Shown: piece after piece, positions 1-13,135 of the stretch
Layout: each line of letters starts with the position of its first letter
Position numbering within the stretch: position 1 is the stretch's first letter
NCBI GenBank assembly: GCA_904063045.1
Contig: CAJFCJ010000031.1
Span: forward strand, 1 to 64,000
Source of the DNA: Dimorphilus gyrociliatus
Taxonomy: Eukaryota; Annelida; Polychaeta; Dinophilidae
Reading direction: 5' to 3'
Length of the DNA stretch: 64,000 bases
Notes under the pieces: model-generated
Told to the model about the DNA's origin: nothing
Seen by the model: only the letters and a program-made list of their open reading frames with translations
Databases searched by the model: none
Translations under genes and position numbers: made by a program

Positions 1-10
1 TTTTACTTAC

Positions 11-3000
11 TTTAGCATCTTCTTCCAAATTCATTCCTGTTCCGGGTCTACTTAAAATAGTACTCGCAATTTTTTGTGCGTGTTCAGTAAGGGCACTGAC
101 AAGTTCATGCTCCGACATGGGTTTAGGTGAAAAAGCGAATTGTTCAGATCCATCATCTAGTTTAAGGACAAAAAAATCTGTAACATTTGCAATAGACTAT
201 TGAAATGTTAACTGAATTATCTCGATAAATCGAATCAAAATATTTTAACGTGGTTGTGACGAAATCTTGGTAAAAAGAAAAGTACGGTAACAAGGTCAAC
301 AAAATATACCTAGTTATTATTGTTTCCCTTTTATATTTACTATTTATTCAATTCTTAAAAACGTCTATAAAAATATCGAAAATGCAATTTTTGTGTTTGC
401 CTTTCTTTTTCCCTGTCAATATGACTTAAATAGGAAAATCATGTGATCGGAATAGGGAGAAAAAAAGCCAGTAATTCTTATTCATTTATATTTTTTACTC
501 GATTTCGTCGCTTATCCCCGTTAAAATGCTTTTTTTTGTTTTTTTAAGGGTTTTTTTTTTGTCATTCGTCGTCGTCTCTAGGGATAGTAATTAGTTCTTA
601 TTGAAAATATTACAAACTAAAAGGTAAAAAACAAAAAATGGAAACCAAAAAAACTAAAAAAAAAAAAAATACACATTTTCAAAACGTCAAACGTAAAAAA
701 AAAATAAGAAAAGGTATAATAAATATAATTACAAATACAAAAAAACTCCATTCAAATAATTAAATCAGAGAGGGGAAAATGTTTCATAAGGGTTTTGTTT
801 TTTCAAAAAAACAAAAATATTGATAAAATAAATGAAAAAAAAAACAAAATTACTTCTTCAAAAAAGACAAAATCTGTTGAAATCAGAAGAATTTCGTTGT
901 TTTATTTTATTGCACAGAACCTTTTTAATACCTGATATATATGATAGATTGTCTGACGGTATGGATCTTTGACTCTTTCTTGTTGTCGTTCTTGAATTGA
1001 GATAATCGATAATGGGATTGGACTGTATCGATTGTCTTGGTGATATTCTAGACATGAAATTTTCTTCGTCAATTTCTTCTTCAATAGTTTTTGGTAATTT
1101 TTGTAATTTTTTCGACGCTAAAAAACCCTTTTCTTTTCGCCTTCTTCGTACTGTTTTGTCTGGCGGTAGGTCCATTATTGGAAAATTAAAATGACTAACT
1201 TTCTGCGACTGATTGTACTGAACGTGTGGAATGGTTAGAAAATCTCTACCATCGGCTTGTAATTGCTCTTCCAGTTTTAAGGAATCAGAAGCTGATTCAT
1301 CCGTTTCATCACTAAACTCTTCTTCCCCTTCCTCTTCCTCTTCCTCATCCTCTTCCTCCTCGTCGTAGGAGTCGCTATTAGTGTACTCATCTTCATCCTT
1401 GTATTCTACCCTTTCTAATTCAGCAGTAACGTTTTCTTGATCTCCTTCAATGTCATTAACTTCTTTTTCTCTATCACTTCTAACTCTAATCTCTCTAACA
1501 TTTTCCTCTTCAAAATCCTCTACTACTATTATCTGATCTTCCACACTAATATCTCTATCCAGACTATTTTCCGTCTCTTTCTTCTCCTTACTATATTCTA
1601 TAAAAATTCCTGGCACATCTTTAGATTTTATTTTTTTAATCTTCTTCCTCGTCTTTTTAGCATTTAACCTATCAACTCGTCTAATATGTTCACGTTCCAA
1701 ATCATCTAAATCCTCTATTACGTTTAAATGAATAAACTAAATAATCTGTTTTCCTTTTCTTATGTTTTTGTACAATAAAAATCATTTTGCACGTAAGATA
1801 ATCAATGAGAAGATAAATACATAGATAATAAATAATAAAGATTCTCTTTCAATGTTTCTATAATCAACTTAAAATATAAATAATAGAAATAAATACGTAA
1901 TAAACAAACAAATAAATAACTTAAAAAGAGAATGAAATATATATAAATAAGTAGTAAAGTAATTAAAAGCTTACCTTGAGGTAATTTTACACTTAATAAA
2001 CTTGCTCCGGAAGGAGATAAATCATCAGATCTTTCAGCTTTTTTTTTTACAAGAAAAAAGGAAATTATTAATACTATTATCTCCGCTAATCAACTCTTTA
2101 TTTCTAACTTAATTCGACTCTTTCCATTGAACTCTTAATTTGCTGTCCTGAAACAAGTGATGCGGGAGATGAAGGGCGAGTCCATTTTTCGTCATCCTAA
2201 TAAATAGTAGAAGAAAGTAACATTTTCCTTTATTATTTAATTTAATATACTACCGTAGTAGACGCGTTCAATTTAGTAGGAGTGACAGGTCTTATTGTGC
2301 CTCCTACACTGACAGTCTCTCCACCAGGAACAACAATAACGCTGCCAGTTGTTGATTTTTCTAAAGAATGATAATTAAGAGAAATGAAATGAGAAAGTTA
2401 TTGGCATATAATCTGACAAGTTAATAATATTAGATATTTCTTTCCTTTACTTAGCTTATATTAACATATATTAAGGAAATATCTAAAATATTAAATAAGG
2501 TCGTTCAAAATAGTTTATGCAAAATTAAAAATAGAAGAGAAAATTTTAAAAGTCATGAATATTCATTAGGCAATATATGGTCAAAGGTTTGGGAAGGAGA
2601 TGGCATAGATGCATACTTTAATATGAAATAAAATAAAAAAGTCTTAGATTTTTCTCTTAATAACTAAAAAGATGTAAATTTAGAATAAAGTAAATAAAAA
2701 GTATATAAAACTGAAAGAAGATAAAACAGTTGGAAGGATGAAAAATAGAAATATAGAAATTTTTCGTCTGCTTTTTTTTTTTAAGAACCTTCTGCTCCTT
2801 TCTTCTTTTTTCTTTTTTGTGTCGATTTGGATTCAACTGTATCTTTTAATCTCCATCCTTTAATTGTTGATGTTTATATTTTTTGTTTTGTTTTAGGGTG
2901 TAAAATATGTGTTGAAGTGAATATTTTGGATTTTTGTTTAAAAAAAAAAAGAAAACTTATATAATGTTTGTTTTGTCAGAAAATGGTGCATATATTAAAA

Positions 3001-6000
3001 AACAACACCTGCAGGATTCCCTGTTTTATGTTTGTGAAAGGTAGAACTAAAAGAACTGGACAATACGGTCGATCCAGGATCTTCGAATTGTCCTAATAAA
3101 TTTTAATATAGGACTTTTGTGGAATTTCATTATTAATTCTAAAATTACCCTTTAATTCAACTGTGTGTAGTGAACTGGACGGAGTAACCTTGATATCTTC
3201 TTCGTCTTTGAATAAAAGAATAAATGAGTGTTTAGAATCAAAAGAAGTTTCTTTTTTTTCACAGTTTTACTGATAATCAATTTGTTTGTTTTGTTTAAAA
3301 AAGAACATTGAACAAAACCGAACTATGAGGAAAGATGCATTTAATTAAGGTTGTAAACACAAACCTGTCGTTTCATCTTCGGCTTCTCTGGTAACTTCTA
3401 AGGTAGGTTCTCTACTAACTGCGGTTGGTCTAACACTGGCCTGAGTGAGAGTGCTGGATTGAGGGGTTGGAGGTTCTACTTGGACTAGAGGTAAGCTTAG
3501 GTCGATTATGTGCTTTTTAATTGGTGGTAAAGCAGCAGCACTAGCAAAAGTTTGCTCGCGTGATAGCAAACCCGTTTCATCTACGGAACGGATTGGTGAT
3601 AATTGACCTGTGATTTTTTCAGTGCATTTAATTCATTAACACCAATAAAAATAATTATTTTTGTTTTTTAAATACAAATCTTGTGTTTAATTTAAAAAAC
3701 AAAGTTAATTTCATTATAGTATCGTAACTATACAGTATGACGCCGTACAGTATAAGTTACTTTCATAAAGATGGCATTAGTGGGGGCATTTTACAATGTT
3801 CTTTAAAAATTTCGTAATTTTCAAAATACTATCCGTATTAATTATTAATGTCAAAAATATCAAAATTTATGATTTATTCTTAATTAAAAAAATAAAAATT
3901 TGGATGAAAACTAAACGGAAGTAGTATTTTTTCTCCGCCAAAAAATTTCCCCAATTTGCCTATTATCGTAGAAATGGAAAATGATTAGATTACTTATGAA
4001 ATTTATTACTAAAACTTAACTTCTTATCATTGGTTAAATAATAATCTAATTGTTTTGTTCCATTATCTACAAAGTGTTCTTTTTTTTTCAATAAATTAAA
4101 AAAAGAAAAACACTTTTAAAAACTTAATTTTAAAAAAAAACAACAACAGTTAATTAAGAAGCTGTAAATAAACACCAAAATGAATAAAAAAAAAAAACAC
4201 TGATAAAAAAGAAACTCCAAAATTCATGCATAAAAGCCGGGTTAGCAGGTGTCAAATTTCCATGCTTTTGTTTTGATTTATCTTACCAAATTTCCTGTAG
4301 GCTATTGGATCCTCAAAGCTAACGCCACTAACACTGGAACGTCTGGAACTAGCACCACTCTGTGGAGTTGAATCCTTTAAGGATGCTACAGGTATTCCCC
4401 CGCAATATTCCCTCTCTCCATCAGAATCGGGTAAACTTCTACTCTTTCCTTTTATTTTTTACAAGGTGCAGTTTTTTGTTTTGTTTTTAAATTAATAAGA
4501 AAGCAGAAGAGGAAAAAAAACAGTAAGTTTTTTCTTTTGAATAATATAAATAATTAATATGTAAATAGTTAACCTATCATTGAGGAGCTAACTTTCTAGA
4601 ATCAATTACAATACAGTTAGTTTCTCTATCTTTATACATAATAGTATAGATATCAATGCTTAATGTGACATAGTTTCGTATTGTTTACCACGAAAAAGAA
4701 TGATAAAAGCGTACTTTTTAACAAAATAAATAATATATATGTATATATGTATACATTGAAGATATATTGTATATAAAGTAAAAAGTATACCTGTATTTTT
4801 GAAGCGAGGGGATTTCATTGATACTTTAGAACCTTTTGGTCCTGATGAACTACTTCCTGTTGCTGATTTTACAGATTGTACCTCCAATTGAGACTCAAGA
4901 TAATTCTAAATAGGGATTAGATTTATTAATAAGTTCTTCTTTTATAATTTAATTTCAACGAACCATAACAGCTTCACCCATGTCAAATTGACTGTAATTT
5001 GATTTGGCACTGCTAGCACCATCAGGTTTGGCACGAGAGGGAGGATGTTTTACAGGGCTGGATTCTTTATCGAAATCCTCCTCTTTAACTTCGCTAATTA
5101 CCTCTTTTTCCATTTCATCGTACATCTCTTTTTCTCTTAGGGCCTGTTCTTCAAGAACTCTCTGTGAAAACAAAAGGTATATTGGTTGGTCATGTTCTAT
5201 TTAATAGTAAATAATGTGAATTATACCATCTGTTTATCGAGAGCGTCATTTATGGCACTTTTAACTAAAAGATCAGCAAGAACGTCCTCCTTTTTACCTC
5301 GAGGTAGACGTTCGTAGGCTATTGATTTTTTCTGCTCCTTGTCAACAATGGCTAAAGTGGAGAATTTCTGCGTTAAAGTATCCGGATCTTCTTCTTCGGT
5401 AATTTCTTCAAGTTCTGTTCCAGTTTTGGCGAATGAGAAACCGCTAAGTAAGCCGGGTGCAAGAAGCATCTGCCTGAGTATTCTATAAGGAGGCGGTAAG
5501 GCCGAAAGATCATCGTTAATTCTCGTCCTAAGACTTGGATTAACGGCATTGGGCTGATAGATTGTTTTCTCTTGAACAAATCCTTGCGCTGTGAGTCTCT
5601 CTAGGAACGAATCATCAAACGATCTAGTCAATCGGCTAAGGTATCTTCTAGCCGAATAGCCCGGTCTAAGTTTCTTATATTTATCAGCATTGGTGAACTT
5701 TAGATTAACTGGAGAACCCTGTATTAACGGACCACTTTTTAAATTATTAATTGAAAATATAGTCGTATCCAGCCCATTGAAAGAGTAATATCTACCCTAA
5801 CAATCAATTTATAAAATGGTCGAATAAACTTCAAAGAATTAATTACTTGCCAAAGCGCTAAAATTTTGTTCATATTTCTGGTCACATGATTAGATTTTTT
5901 GATTAAAAAGTGACAAAGTTTATATATCATAGATGGGATTGATAAGTCTATCCTTTAAAACAAAAAAAAATGATATATTGACTTTGTACACTATATAAAA

Positions 6001-6999
6001 TATACCATAGAAGAGTAGAAGATTAGTACAATAACTGGGAAAAAGGTGAATAAATAACTTATGAATAATCTATGTAAATAGTTTGAGTAACTCTGTAATA
6101 GAGTTTTAAATAAAAAAAAGGGCATTTATTGTTTAGAATAGAGAAAGGATCTGCTGTATATTTTATCTTATAAATGTTACACGTAACGCGCCTACTAGTT
6201 GAAATTGTAAGAATAATAACTATTAAATAATTCAATATACCTTTCCACCGTAGCTAAGGATTGCTCTTCCTAGATCTTCAACTGTGTGTAAAATCTCTTC
6301 TATAGATGCGCTTTCATCTTCTTTCTTTTTATTCTTTTCGGCAAGATCCTCCGAAAAGAGTATTAAGGCACCCTTTCTAGTGGTAAAGGTTTTAGGTAAA
6401 GGTACTTCGGATCTCGACGTTGAAGTTGCAATTGAATCCTCAGAGACCGGTGGTAAATATAATCTTGCCGAATGATAATTATGATAATCCTGAAAGATTA
6501 GAAATAAAATATTGTATTTTTTCTCTACTATATAAAAATTTAAAGCTACGATCAAACAAAAAGAGACAATGAATTATAGCAGGATTGATCGAAAAATGAC
6601 TTAAAACTCTCATCCTTAAAGAAAGAATTATCGACGAAATAATAGAAATTATACCCTCTTTTTCAACTTGAAGTTTCTCAATTCCTCTTTAATATATTAA
6701 CTGAATAATATAGGAGGAAGAAATTTTTATCAATGTATTGGCATTCATAACAAATATTATTAGGCTTTATGTTTCTAGTAAGTGTTGTTAAGGATAAGGT
6801 TTTTTTTTTCTTTTTTTTTTTTGCAGGTAGTTAATTAATAAAGTAGAAATATTTTCTATTTCTATATTTAACAATATTCCTATTTCTTTCTTTTTTATAC
6901 CTGAGGTTCTAATTCAACATCAATTCTTTCATGACCATTCTTTCTTCTTGTTCCGACTCCTCTTGATAAAAGGGATAAATTTATCGTTATTCCGGGCAT
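11..6999 (-). CDS. KIAA2012-like protein, alternatively terminated (long form runs off left edge)
   Basis: Core exons, in minus order: 6901-6999, 6241-6489, 5227-5718, 4964-5161, 4791-4905, 4287-4448, 3365-3607, 3149-3205. All phases agree and all introns are GT-AG. The ATG at 6999-6997 opens a protein starting MPGITINLSLLSRG. Exon 2 carries LPKTFTTRKGALILFSE and ILSYGG. Exon 3 carries PGYSARRYLSRL and LSALPPPYRIL. I recognise these blocks from the N-terminal half of vertebrate KIAA2012, an uncharacterised protein with no known biochemical role. The short form continues with exons 2254-2360 and 2104-2196, stops at a TAG and totals about 604 aa; an AATAAA lies just downstream. The long form skips both and joins 1975-2037, 932-1714 and 11-177, all phase-compatible, giving at least 876 aa with a very acidic Glu/Asp stretch, and then leaves the window. 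The acceptor of exon 4287-4448 is weak (TAAAAG). The family call is by recognition of the N-terminal blocks. The long-form C-terminus matches nothing I know. Confidence 0.72.
178..931 (-). other. Intron or 3' region of the KIAA2012-like gene
   Basis: AT-rich, with long T and A runs around 536-560 and 655-665. I see no coding sequence outside the retention tail at 858-931. It reads as the intron between long-form exons 932-1714 and 11-177. Confidence 0.5.
858..931 (-). other. Possible intron-retention ending of the KIAA2012-like long form
   Basis: If the donor at 931-932 (TCAG|GTATTA) is not used, the 932-1714 exon stays open to a stop at 858-860 and adds a short basic tail. Use of the donor joins exon 11-177 in frame. 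Both outcomes are possible from sequence alone. Confidence 0.3.
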
Positions 7000-9216
7000 T
7001 CTAAGGTCATATTAATAATAGTAAGTTTGGTTTTTTTGTCTAGTATCCATATAAATGTCTGTTGAAAATATCACTGAAATAATTATCCGATTGTTGAAAG
7101 TTGAATTTAAATTATCCTTTTATATCCTTCTATTATTTTTCGCTCTTTTCGAGAGAATTTCCTATCATTAAAACTATAAGAATTGCGAATAGAACCAAAC
7201 GAGAGAAAGTAGAAAGAGTAAATAATAAAAAAAATCGCCGCGTATCGAAGTGGCGCTGTTTCGATTGGTTTCGGATATAGAAATACAGGCAACAGGCCGT
7301 TTTATTCAATAAGCTTGAATGGCAATCAGTACAAGATATATATATATATATATATATTTATGTATTTATATACGTTTTAACTAGTAAAAAGAGGCCTGTA
7401 ATCATAAACAATTATTTTGAAATTAAGCCAATTAACATAAATATTTAATATAAGATAAGTATAAGAGGGCGGTCAAAAAGGAAAATAAGAGAGGTACTTT
7501 TGTCGGTAATGTTTAAAAATTTTTAATAATAGTGATAATCCAATAAACATCTATATTAACCTGTCTCTCTATACTATTTATATGATATACTTTCACTTTT
7601 AAACACGATTATAAATACACATATAGTTATATATTAATGATAATGCTGTATGAATATGCAGTGCAAGCTTTTTAAGAAAATGTAAAGCATTTGATATGGA
7701 TCAGCTTGAATGAGGAAATGAAAGAAAAACAGTAACGAGTTAGTCAATCTATCTTGTTCTAAATTACAATTGAATTTTTTTTATTCATTGAAAGCTAGTA
7801 AATCTCTCTCTCTCTCTCTTTCCTTCTCTCTCAATCGTATTTTAACACATTTTCTCTAGCTCTTGAAAATGGTCTATCACCCAATTGATAAAAGAAAATT
7901 TTTGCTTTTTTGATTTATAATATTATAAAAATCTTAAGACATAAGCATATTTTAATTTTCTCTCTATGTCTTTTGTTCTCTCTCTCTCTCTCTCTTTCTC
8001 TCACTACCATTATGTTTAATCCCTTTAAAAAATTTTGTCATTCAACATATAAATGAATGGTGGGTTAAAAAAAAATTCACAGTCAATATTCGCCTATAGG
8101 TATTAGGCTATAGAATAAGCGAAAACAACAAAAGTCCTTAGATCAATAACCACTTTGTATAAAGTGGCGGGAAGGACGCCATATTAGTTAGTATTGCCAG
8201 GCAACAGCACAGATGACCACGTGCGAGAGAATTTCTTACATAACGATAAGATATTTCGCAGTTGGAGGGGTTGTTAAAGCTTTAAGAGTATTATAAACTG
8301 ATTATTACATAGGAGAGATAAGGAAATTTTTTGTTGTATTCTAGATTATCTTAGATAAGATCGAATAGATTAGAGCACCAAGTCGTAATAAAAGAATGTT
8401 TTTCAAGGAATTTTATACTCGTAGGCGTGTTCTAAGAAAAACAAAAAAAGGTAGTTGACATAAAGAAAAATTGATTAGATGAATGTCAATGATGTTACAT
8501 AAGTAAATATAGGGAAAAGAAGTTCTTGTCAAGCAGGATATCCGTTTGTTTCACCTTTGAAATAAAGAAAAGGTATAAAAACTAAATCGTTAAAACTCCA
8601 ATTAGATTATCTATCAATAACTTTTACACTTATACTTCTTTATCGATTTTTAATTAGTGTCTGTTAATAATCCTACTTAATAAGTTGATGTCAAAGAAAA
8701 ACTACAGATGGCGATTTTCAGCTACGCCAAACGCTAGAGGCAATTATGCAAGAATGTTAATGAAATTGCGACAAGCTAAGATATGGTGACTGATGGCGGA
8801 TAATATGCAAATTGCCGCTTACTATTTTCCTTTTTGTAACAAGCAATTCTCGTCCATCATGCTGATGGTATAGACAATATAAAGATTAAAAATTCTTTAG
8901 TGTTTGCTCTATGAAAATACATGATTAAAGATTACTCTGACTAGAAAGAGATAAGTCAGCGTTCGAAGATATAATTCAAAAGTTTGTCCAAAATATATGG
9001 GCTGTAAAGAAAAGTGTTCGAAAATTAGTGATTGTTATTGGCAGCGTAACAAAAGTAATTTCAATTTCAATTGAAACGTAAAATTATCTTGAAATAAATG
9101 CTTATAAATAAACTGAAAACGTACTCTGGAAAGAAATATGACTAGACGGTAAACGTTAAAAATAACTGTTCAGGTTACAATTGAAATAGATGAAAAAGTC
9201 AAAGAAAATGTATACT
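7000..9216. other. Intergenic and promoter region between the KIAA2012-like gene and the SCYL2 3' end
   Basis: No convincing coding sequence. It contains an (AT)n run at about 7335-7357 and (CT)n runs at 7803-7819 and 7977-7995. A less AT-rich island at about 8160-8230 has GGACGCCATATTAG, an RFX-like site and a CACGTG E-box. An AGATGGCG motif lies at 8706-8713 and a TGATGGCGG at 8791-8799. The island could be the distal promoter of the minus-strand KIAA2012-like gene. That is inference. Confidence 0.5.
8191..8207. promoter_or_regulatory. RFX/X-box-like site
   Basis: The sequence holds two inverted half-sites, ATTGCC and GGCAAC, separated by one base. The family consensus is GTTGCC-N(0-3)-GGCAAC. 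A CACGTG E-box lies about 20 bp downstream. X-boxes mark genes controlled by ciliary RFX factors. The distance to the KIAA2012-like ATG, about 1.2 kb, is long. Confidence 0.35.
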
Positions 9217-12200
9217 TTAGCCAAATATATCTTGTAATTCGTCATTGGCTGTTTTGTCATTACTTTTGCCAGCATTATTCGTTCCAGGAGTATTCTGTTT
9301 TGACATTTGTAAATTTGAATAAATTGGATTCGGAGGAGTTACAGGAATATTCGGACGGTATGAAAAATTCATCATGGGAGAAATTGGTTGCAAAGGATTT
9401 GCTTGTTGGGAGGTCGCTTGTGGTTGAAACGATGACGGTGCATTCCTCGGTTGAAGAAACGGGTTGGTTTTAGTTGGTCTACTACTGACAGGTCTGCTTT
9501 GTGGTATCATAGGCACACTTCGTGGGGTCATAGGCAGACTTTGTGGAGTCATAGGCATACTTTGTGGAGTCATAGGCATGGTATTTGGAGTCATAGATCT
9601 GTTTTGTGCTTGGGATATTGGAGAAATAAGTGAATCTTGTAATTGAGAGCTTAAATCTTTAACTGTCGATGCTTTTTGTGCAGTTACCGACTGATTCAAG
9701 TTATTTAAAGGTTTCAATTGAGTTGATGAATTTTCAGCATATAAATTTTTTTGTTCTGTTTGTCGTGTCAGTTTAAGCTTTTCTTCCATTGTCAGCTGAG
9801 GCTAATAAGTCAAAATGGATATTTTTAAAGCTAAAACGATTGAAAAAATAAAGGAAATAAACCTTAGAATTAGAAAAATTTTTCGTTGAAGCCTTATTAT
9901 TTGTATTTTCTGTACCATTCCCATTGAAAGTTGACATAAATCCGTCCATCTAAAATTTAAAGCAATAGAGAAATTTAAATCATATCAAAGTTCAAAAGTA
10001 ACAAACCAATGTGTTGCCATTATTTTGCTTATTTTCTTCGGATTTAACATTGTTAGCAGCATGATGTTTAAAATCTAAACCTCTGCAAAAACGTAAAAGA
10101 ATATACGCTTGTTTTTATTCTTAAGTCAACTAACCTTTGTTCATCCTGTATAGACTTTATTTGTTCTAATTTTACTCTATGTTCATCCTCTACTTTATTC
10201 AGCATATCGCGTATAATTGACATGAAAGCATTGAACTGTATATGGAAAAAAAGAAAAAACTTTATATTATTTTTCATTCTGAAATTTTTCTAATCAATAT
10301 TTATATGTTACACTAGATAGTTATATAGTATAAATTATATATATATATATTAATCTACTTTCAAATATTTGCTTTACTAAATTTGAGATATTGCAATATA
10401 TATAATAGTTAATTTTTTCAATAAGCTTTTTATCATTGTAGATAATATTGTATGTATATATAAATGTATATACAGTTTATATAGTATATGTGTGTAATGC
10501 ATATTAGTAGTATATAATTAATTTCAAAGTTAAAAATATTGAATTAACTTTAAAATTAACTTTAGAATACCGATATTATATTTTTAAAAAATTTTATATA
10601 TAAAAAGTTACAATACGAAAGTTTTTTATGTAAATAAATAAAAAATACAATTTAGAATACAAACCTGATTTAAATTTAAACTGTTGTCAATAGAAAGGGG
10701 TATAATAAACGGTAATACCCGATTTGCCATAATATCCTTTGTAATTCCTAATTTTTTATGGGTTAGCGCTACTTTATAAATTCCTGAGAAATAAAGATGA
10801 AGAGTTAACATCTTCTTCAAGCTTGAAGAGATACTGTATTTGTTAAATACGAACCTAGCATACTCATTAACACAGCTGGTTCTCTAGATGGTATTTCTGT
10901 TAGTATTGGAAAAATATCGTCCAATACATACCATTTATCCATATATTCCATTATCTTTCCAATACATATTAAGCAATTAACCCTCACCTAGAATTGTTTA
11001 ATGTTAAACTATATTATTAAAGATATATTCTAGATAGCTCACACTTAAAATAGATGTTTGCAAAGCCAGCTTTCTAATTCTGGGGATAACATGATTCTTG
11101 ATGGAATTGTATTCAACCAAATTAGCAAAAGTAGGCAGAATTTCGAGACATAGTTCCTGTGAATAAATTTAATGGGTTACGATGGAATATCGCATTTCCT
11201 TATAGAATAGGTATTATCTACCTGTATTTGAGCAGCATTTCCTTCTAAACATCTATAAACCATGGGCAGAACAACATCCCTTATCTCAACAGATGAAGTT
11301 TTACTCAATAATAAATTCATATTTTGAAGAAATATCAAAGATATTTGTACAGGATCTCTCAGTGAAAAAACTGCTTTCAAGTCTGGCCATATTAATTCCA
11401 TGTATTCCTTATCTGACGATTTTTCAGCTACACTTAAAGTAGTTGGCAGAACGAAAGGGACCATATTTGGATTCGAAAATTCCTTAGCGATACATGGTAT
11501 AACGCGATTCAGTTGAACTCTCTATAAATAAGTGTTTATATAAATTAAATTACAAGTAATATTACTTAATATTTACCAATGGCATTTGGTTAATAATCTG
11601 AGGTAAACCTTTGAAAAATTTAGACTTTTCCAAATTATCTCTTTGAAAAAGCGAATCCAAATATTGTAGAGTCATTACGCCAACATCTTCAAAATATGGT
11701 ACCTTTGAGAAATAAGAGATGAACGATCAAACATAAAGCATACATTTAATAACAAACTTTGGACATTTGGTCAGCATCTGGTCGTAAAGTTGGTTCTGTG
11801 TTTAATAGCATTTTAACTTGCTCTCTTATTTCTTCTGGTAAATCGTGTGAAATAGAATTTCTAATAGTTCGTAACTTAAAAAAGGAATTATTAGAATAAT
11901 AAAGTTAAATTTGAATTAATTTTTCTCACTCACCTTTTCGATATTTGATCGAAATCCGTCTAGATTATCGCGACAATCATAGGGTGTTTTTCCTTCATTA
12001 TGCAGGGCATAAAACAGAATTCCCAGCGAATACATATCGCTGGCAGGAGAACTAGCTTGCTGCAGTATACTTTCTGGAGATGTGAAATTAAGCGGAGGCT
12101 GCGCTATTGGAGGAAGGCTCGATCTCCATTCAGGACAAGCCCAAAAAGGCTGGAATTAATAAAAAGGAAACAACAGTGTTACTTTGTCGATGTAATAAAT

Positions 12201-13135
12201 TTAAATATGTAACTATACTTCTTGGTCATTGCTATTTGAGTTTGGGATTGAAAAATCAAAACCAAATAGTTTCCAAGCTCCATTCTTATTTAAAATAATG
12301 CTTGAAGGAGATAAAGCAAAATGAACTAGCTTTGCGCTATTATGAAGAAATGTTAAACCCTCTGTGATCTGCATAAAGATTAGAAAATTAGAAAAAATTT
12401 TGTTTTCAAAAACCTATAAACAAAACTTTACTTGCAATAAACCATATTTTACTTCAACAGGAAACAATTTGAAATTTTGTAAATTAGAAGGAATGTTTGA
12501 CGATAAATTTGTATGATCACCAAGAATATTTCCTAGACTTGAAAACACTGGCTCGGTCACAAATGCTAATGAATCCCTTTTAATAGAATATTTGCGTTAT
12601 GAAGAAAAATCTTGACAGAATACTAATACCTTGACTCTTCGAGTGGATGCATAACAGAGAGGATTTTAGGATGTCTTAATTTAGTTAGCTGAGAGACTCC
12701 TCGTTTTATGATACTAATAACTATTTCGCGATCAGGTTTAGAATATTTTTCTACTAACTTCTTGTCGAATATCCAAACAGCAGCATTCTAAAGTGAAAGA
12801 ATTGTTTCAAAAAAGAAGCTTATAAAAAAAATACTATCTTCAGCCTACACTAATAAAAAAATTTTGACAAATGATTGTTTTCTGTCTATTTATTTGTTAT
12901 GAAATCAGAAAGAATCGCATACCTCTTTGGTGCTTTTCTTAACAGCTGCATGAATCTTCCACTGATAACAGGGGCCTCCACTTCCCTATTTAAAGATATT
13001 AAGTAAAACTCCTCTGTTGAGATTATTAATGAAAGTTCTACAAACTTGCAGAGTTAACACTTCAAAATCTCTTGTTACTGGATTCCCAGGTAGTGCTCCA
13101 CTAACTGTTGACTTTATCTTACTGAAGACGTCCAT
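9217..13135 (-). CDS. SCYL2: SCY1-like pseudokinase 2 (SCYL2/CVAK104)
   Basis: Sixteen phase-consistent coding exons encode about 859 aa: 13046-13135, 12923-12985, 12630-12787, 12432-12576, 12219-12368, 11934-12149, 11758-11874, 11577-11702, 11222-11521, 11043-11156, 10855-10987, 10665-10783, 10135-10235, 10007-10082, 9863-9949, 9217-9801. Order of parts: N-terminal GNPVTRDFEV, a kinase fold, HEAT-type repeats (VPFVLPTTL, LPMVYRCLEGNAAQIQ, LTHKKLGITKDIMANRVLP), a low-complexity Met/Pro/Ser tail and a terminal NDELQDIFG. The last part matches the conserved C-terminus of SCYL2. The catalytic loop reads HFALSPSSIILN in place of an HRD loop, and the DFG position reads GFDFS, so it is a pseudokinase as in the family. 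SCYL2 is known to bind clathrin and AP2 and to act in trans-Golgi/endosome traffic. The start is the first ATG, 30 residues before the first intron. Confidence 0.95.
9505..9597 (-). repeat. 21-bp tandem repeat coding heptads in the SCYL2 tail
   Basis: About four to five imperfect 21-bp units with the core CATAGGCA on the plus strand encode heptads of the type MTPQSxP on the minus strand. It lies in the disordered C-terminal region, and unit number is likely to vary between individuals. Confidence 0.8.
10236..10664 (-). other. Long AT-rich SCYL2 intron
   Basis: A 429-nt intron, several times longer than its neighbours, made largely of TA-rich sequence. It splits the conserved segment between LNLNQ and FNAFMSIIRDML. 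No other feature seen. Confidence 0.7.

Noticed and set aside
1975-2037. Reading 1975-2037 as the start of a separate downstream gene
   Set aside because: No ATG in frame, and the exon joins 3149-3205 exactly in phase, so an alternative end of the same gene is simpler.
9451-9646. Trp/His- and Gly/Ile-rich plus-strand frames
   Set aside because: Shadows of the 21-bp repeat in SCYL2.
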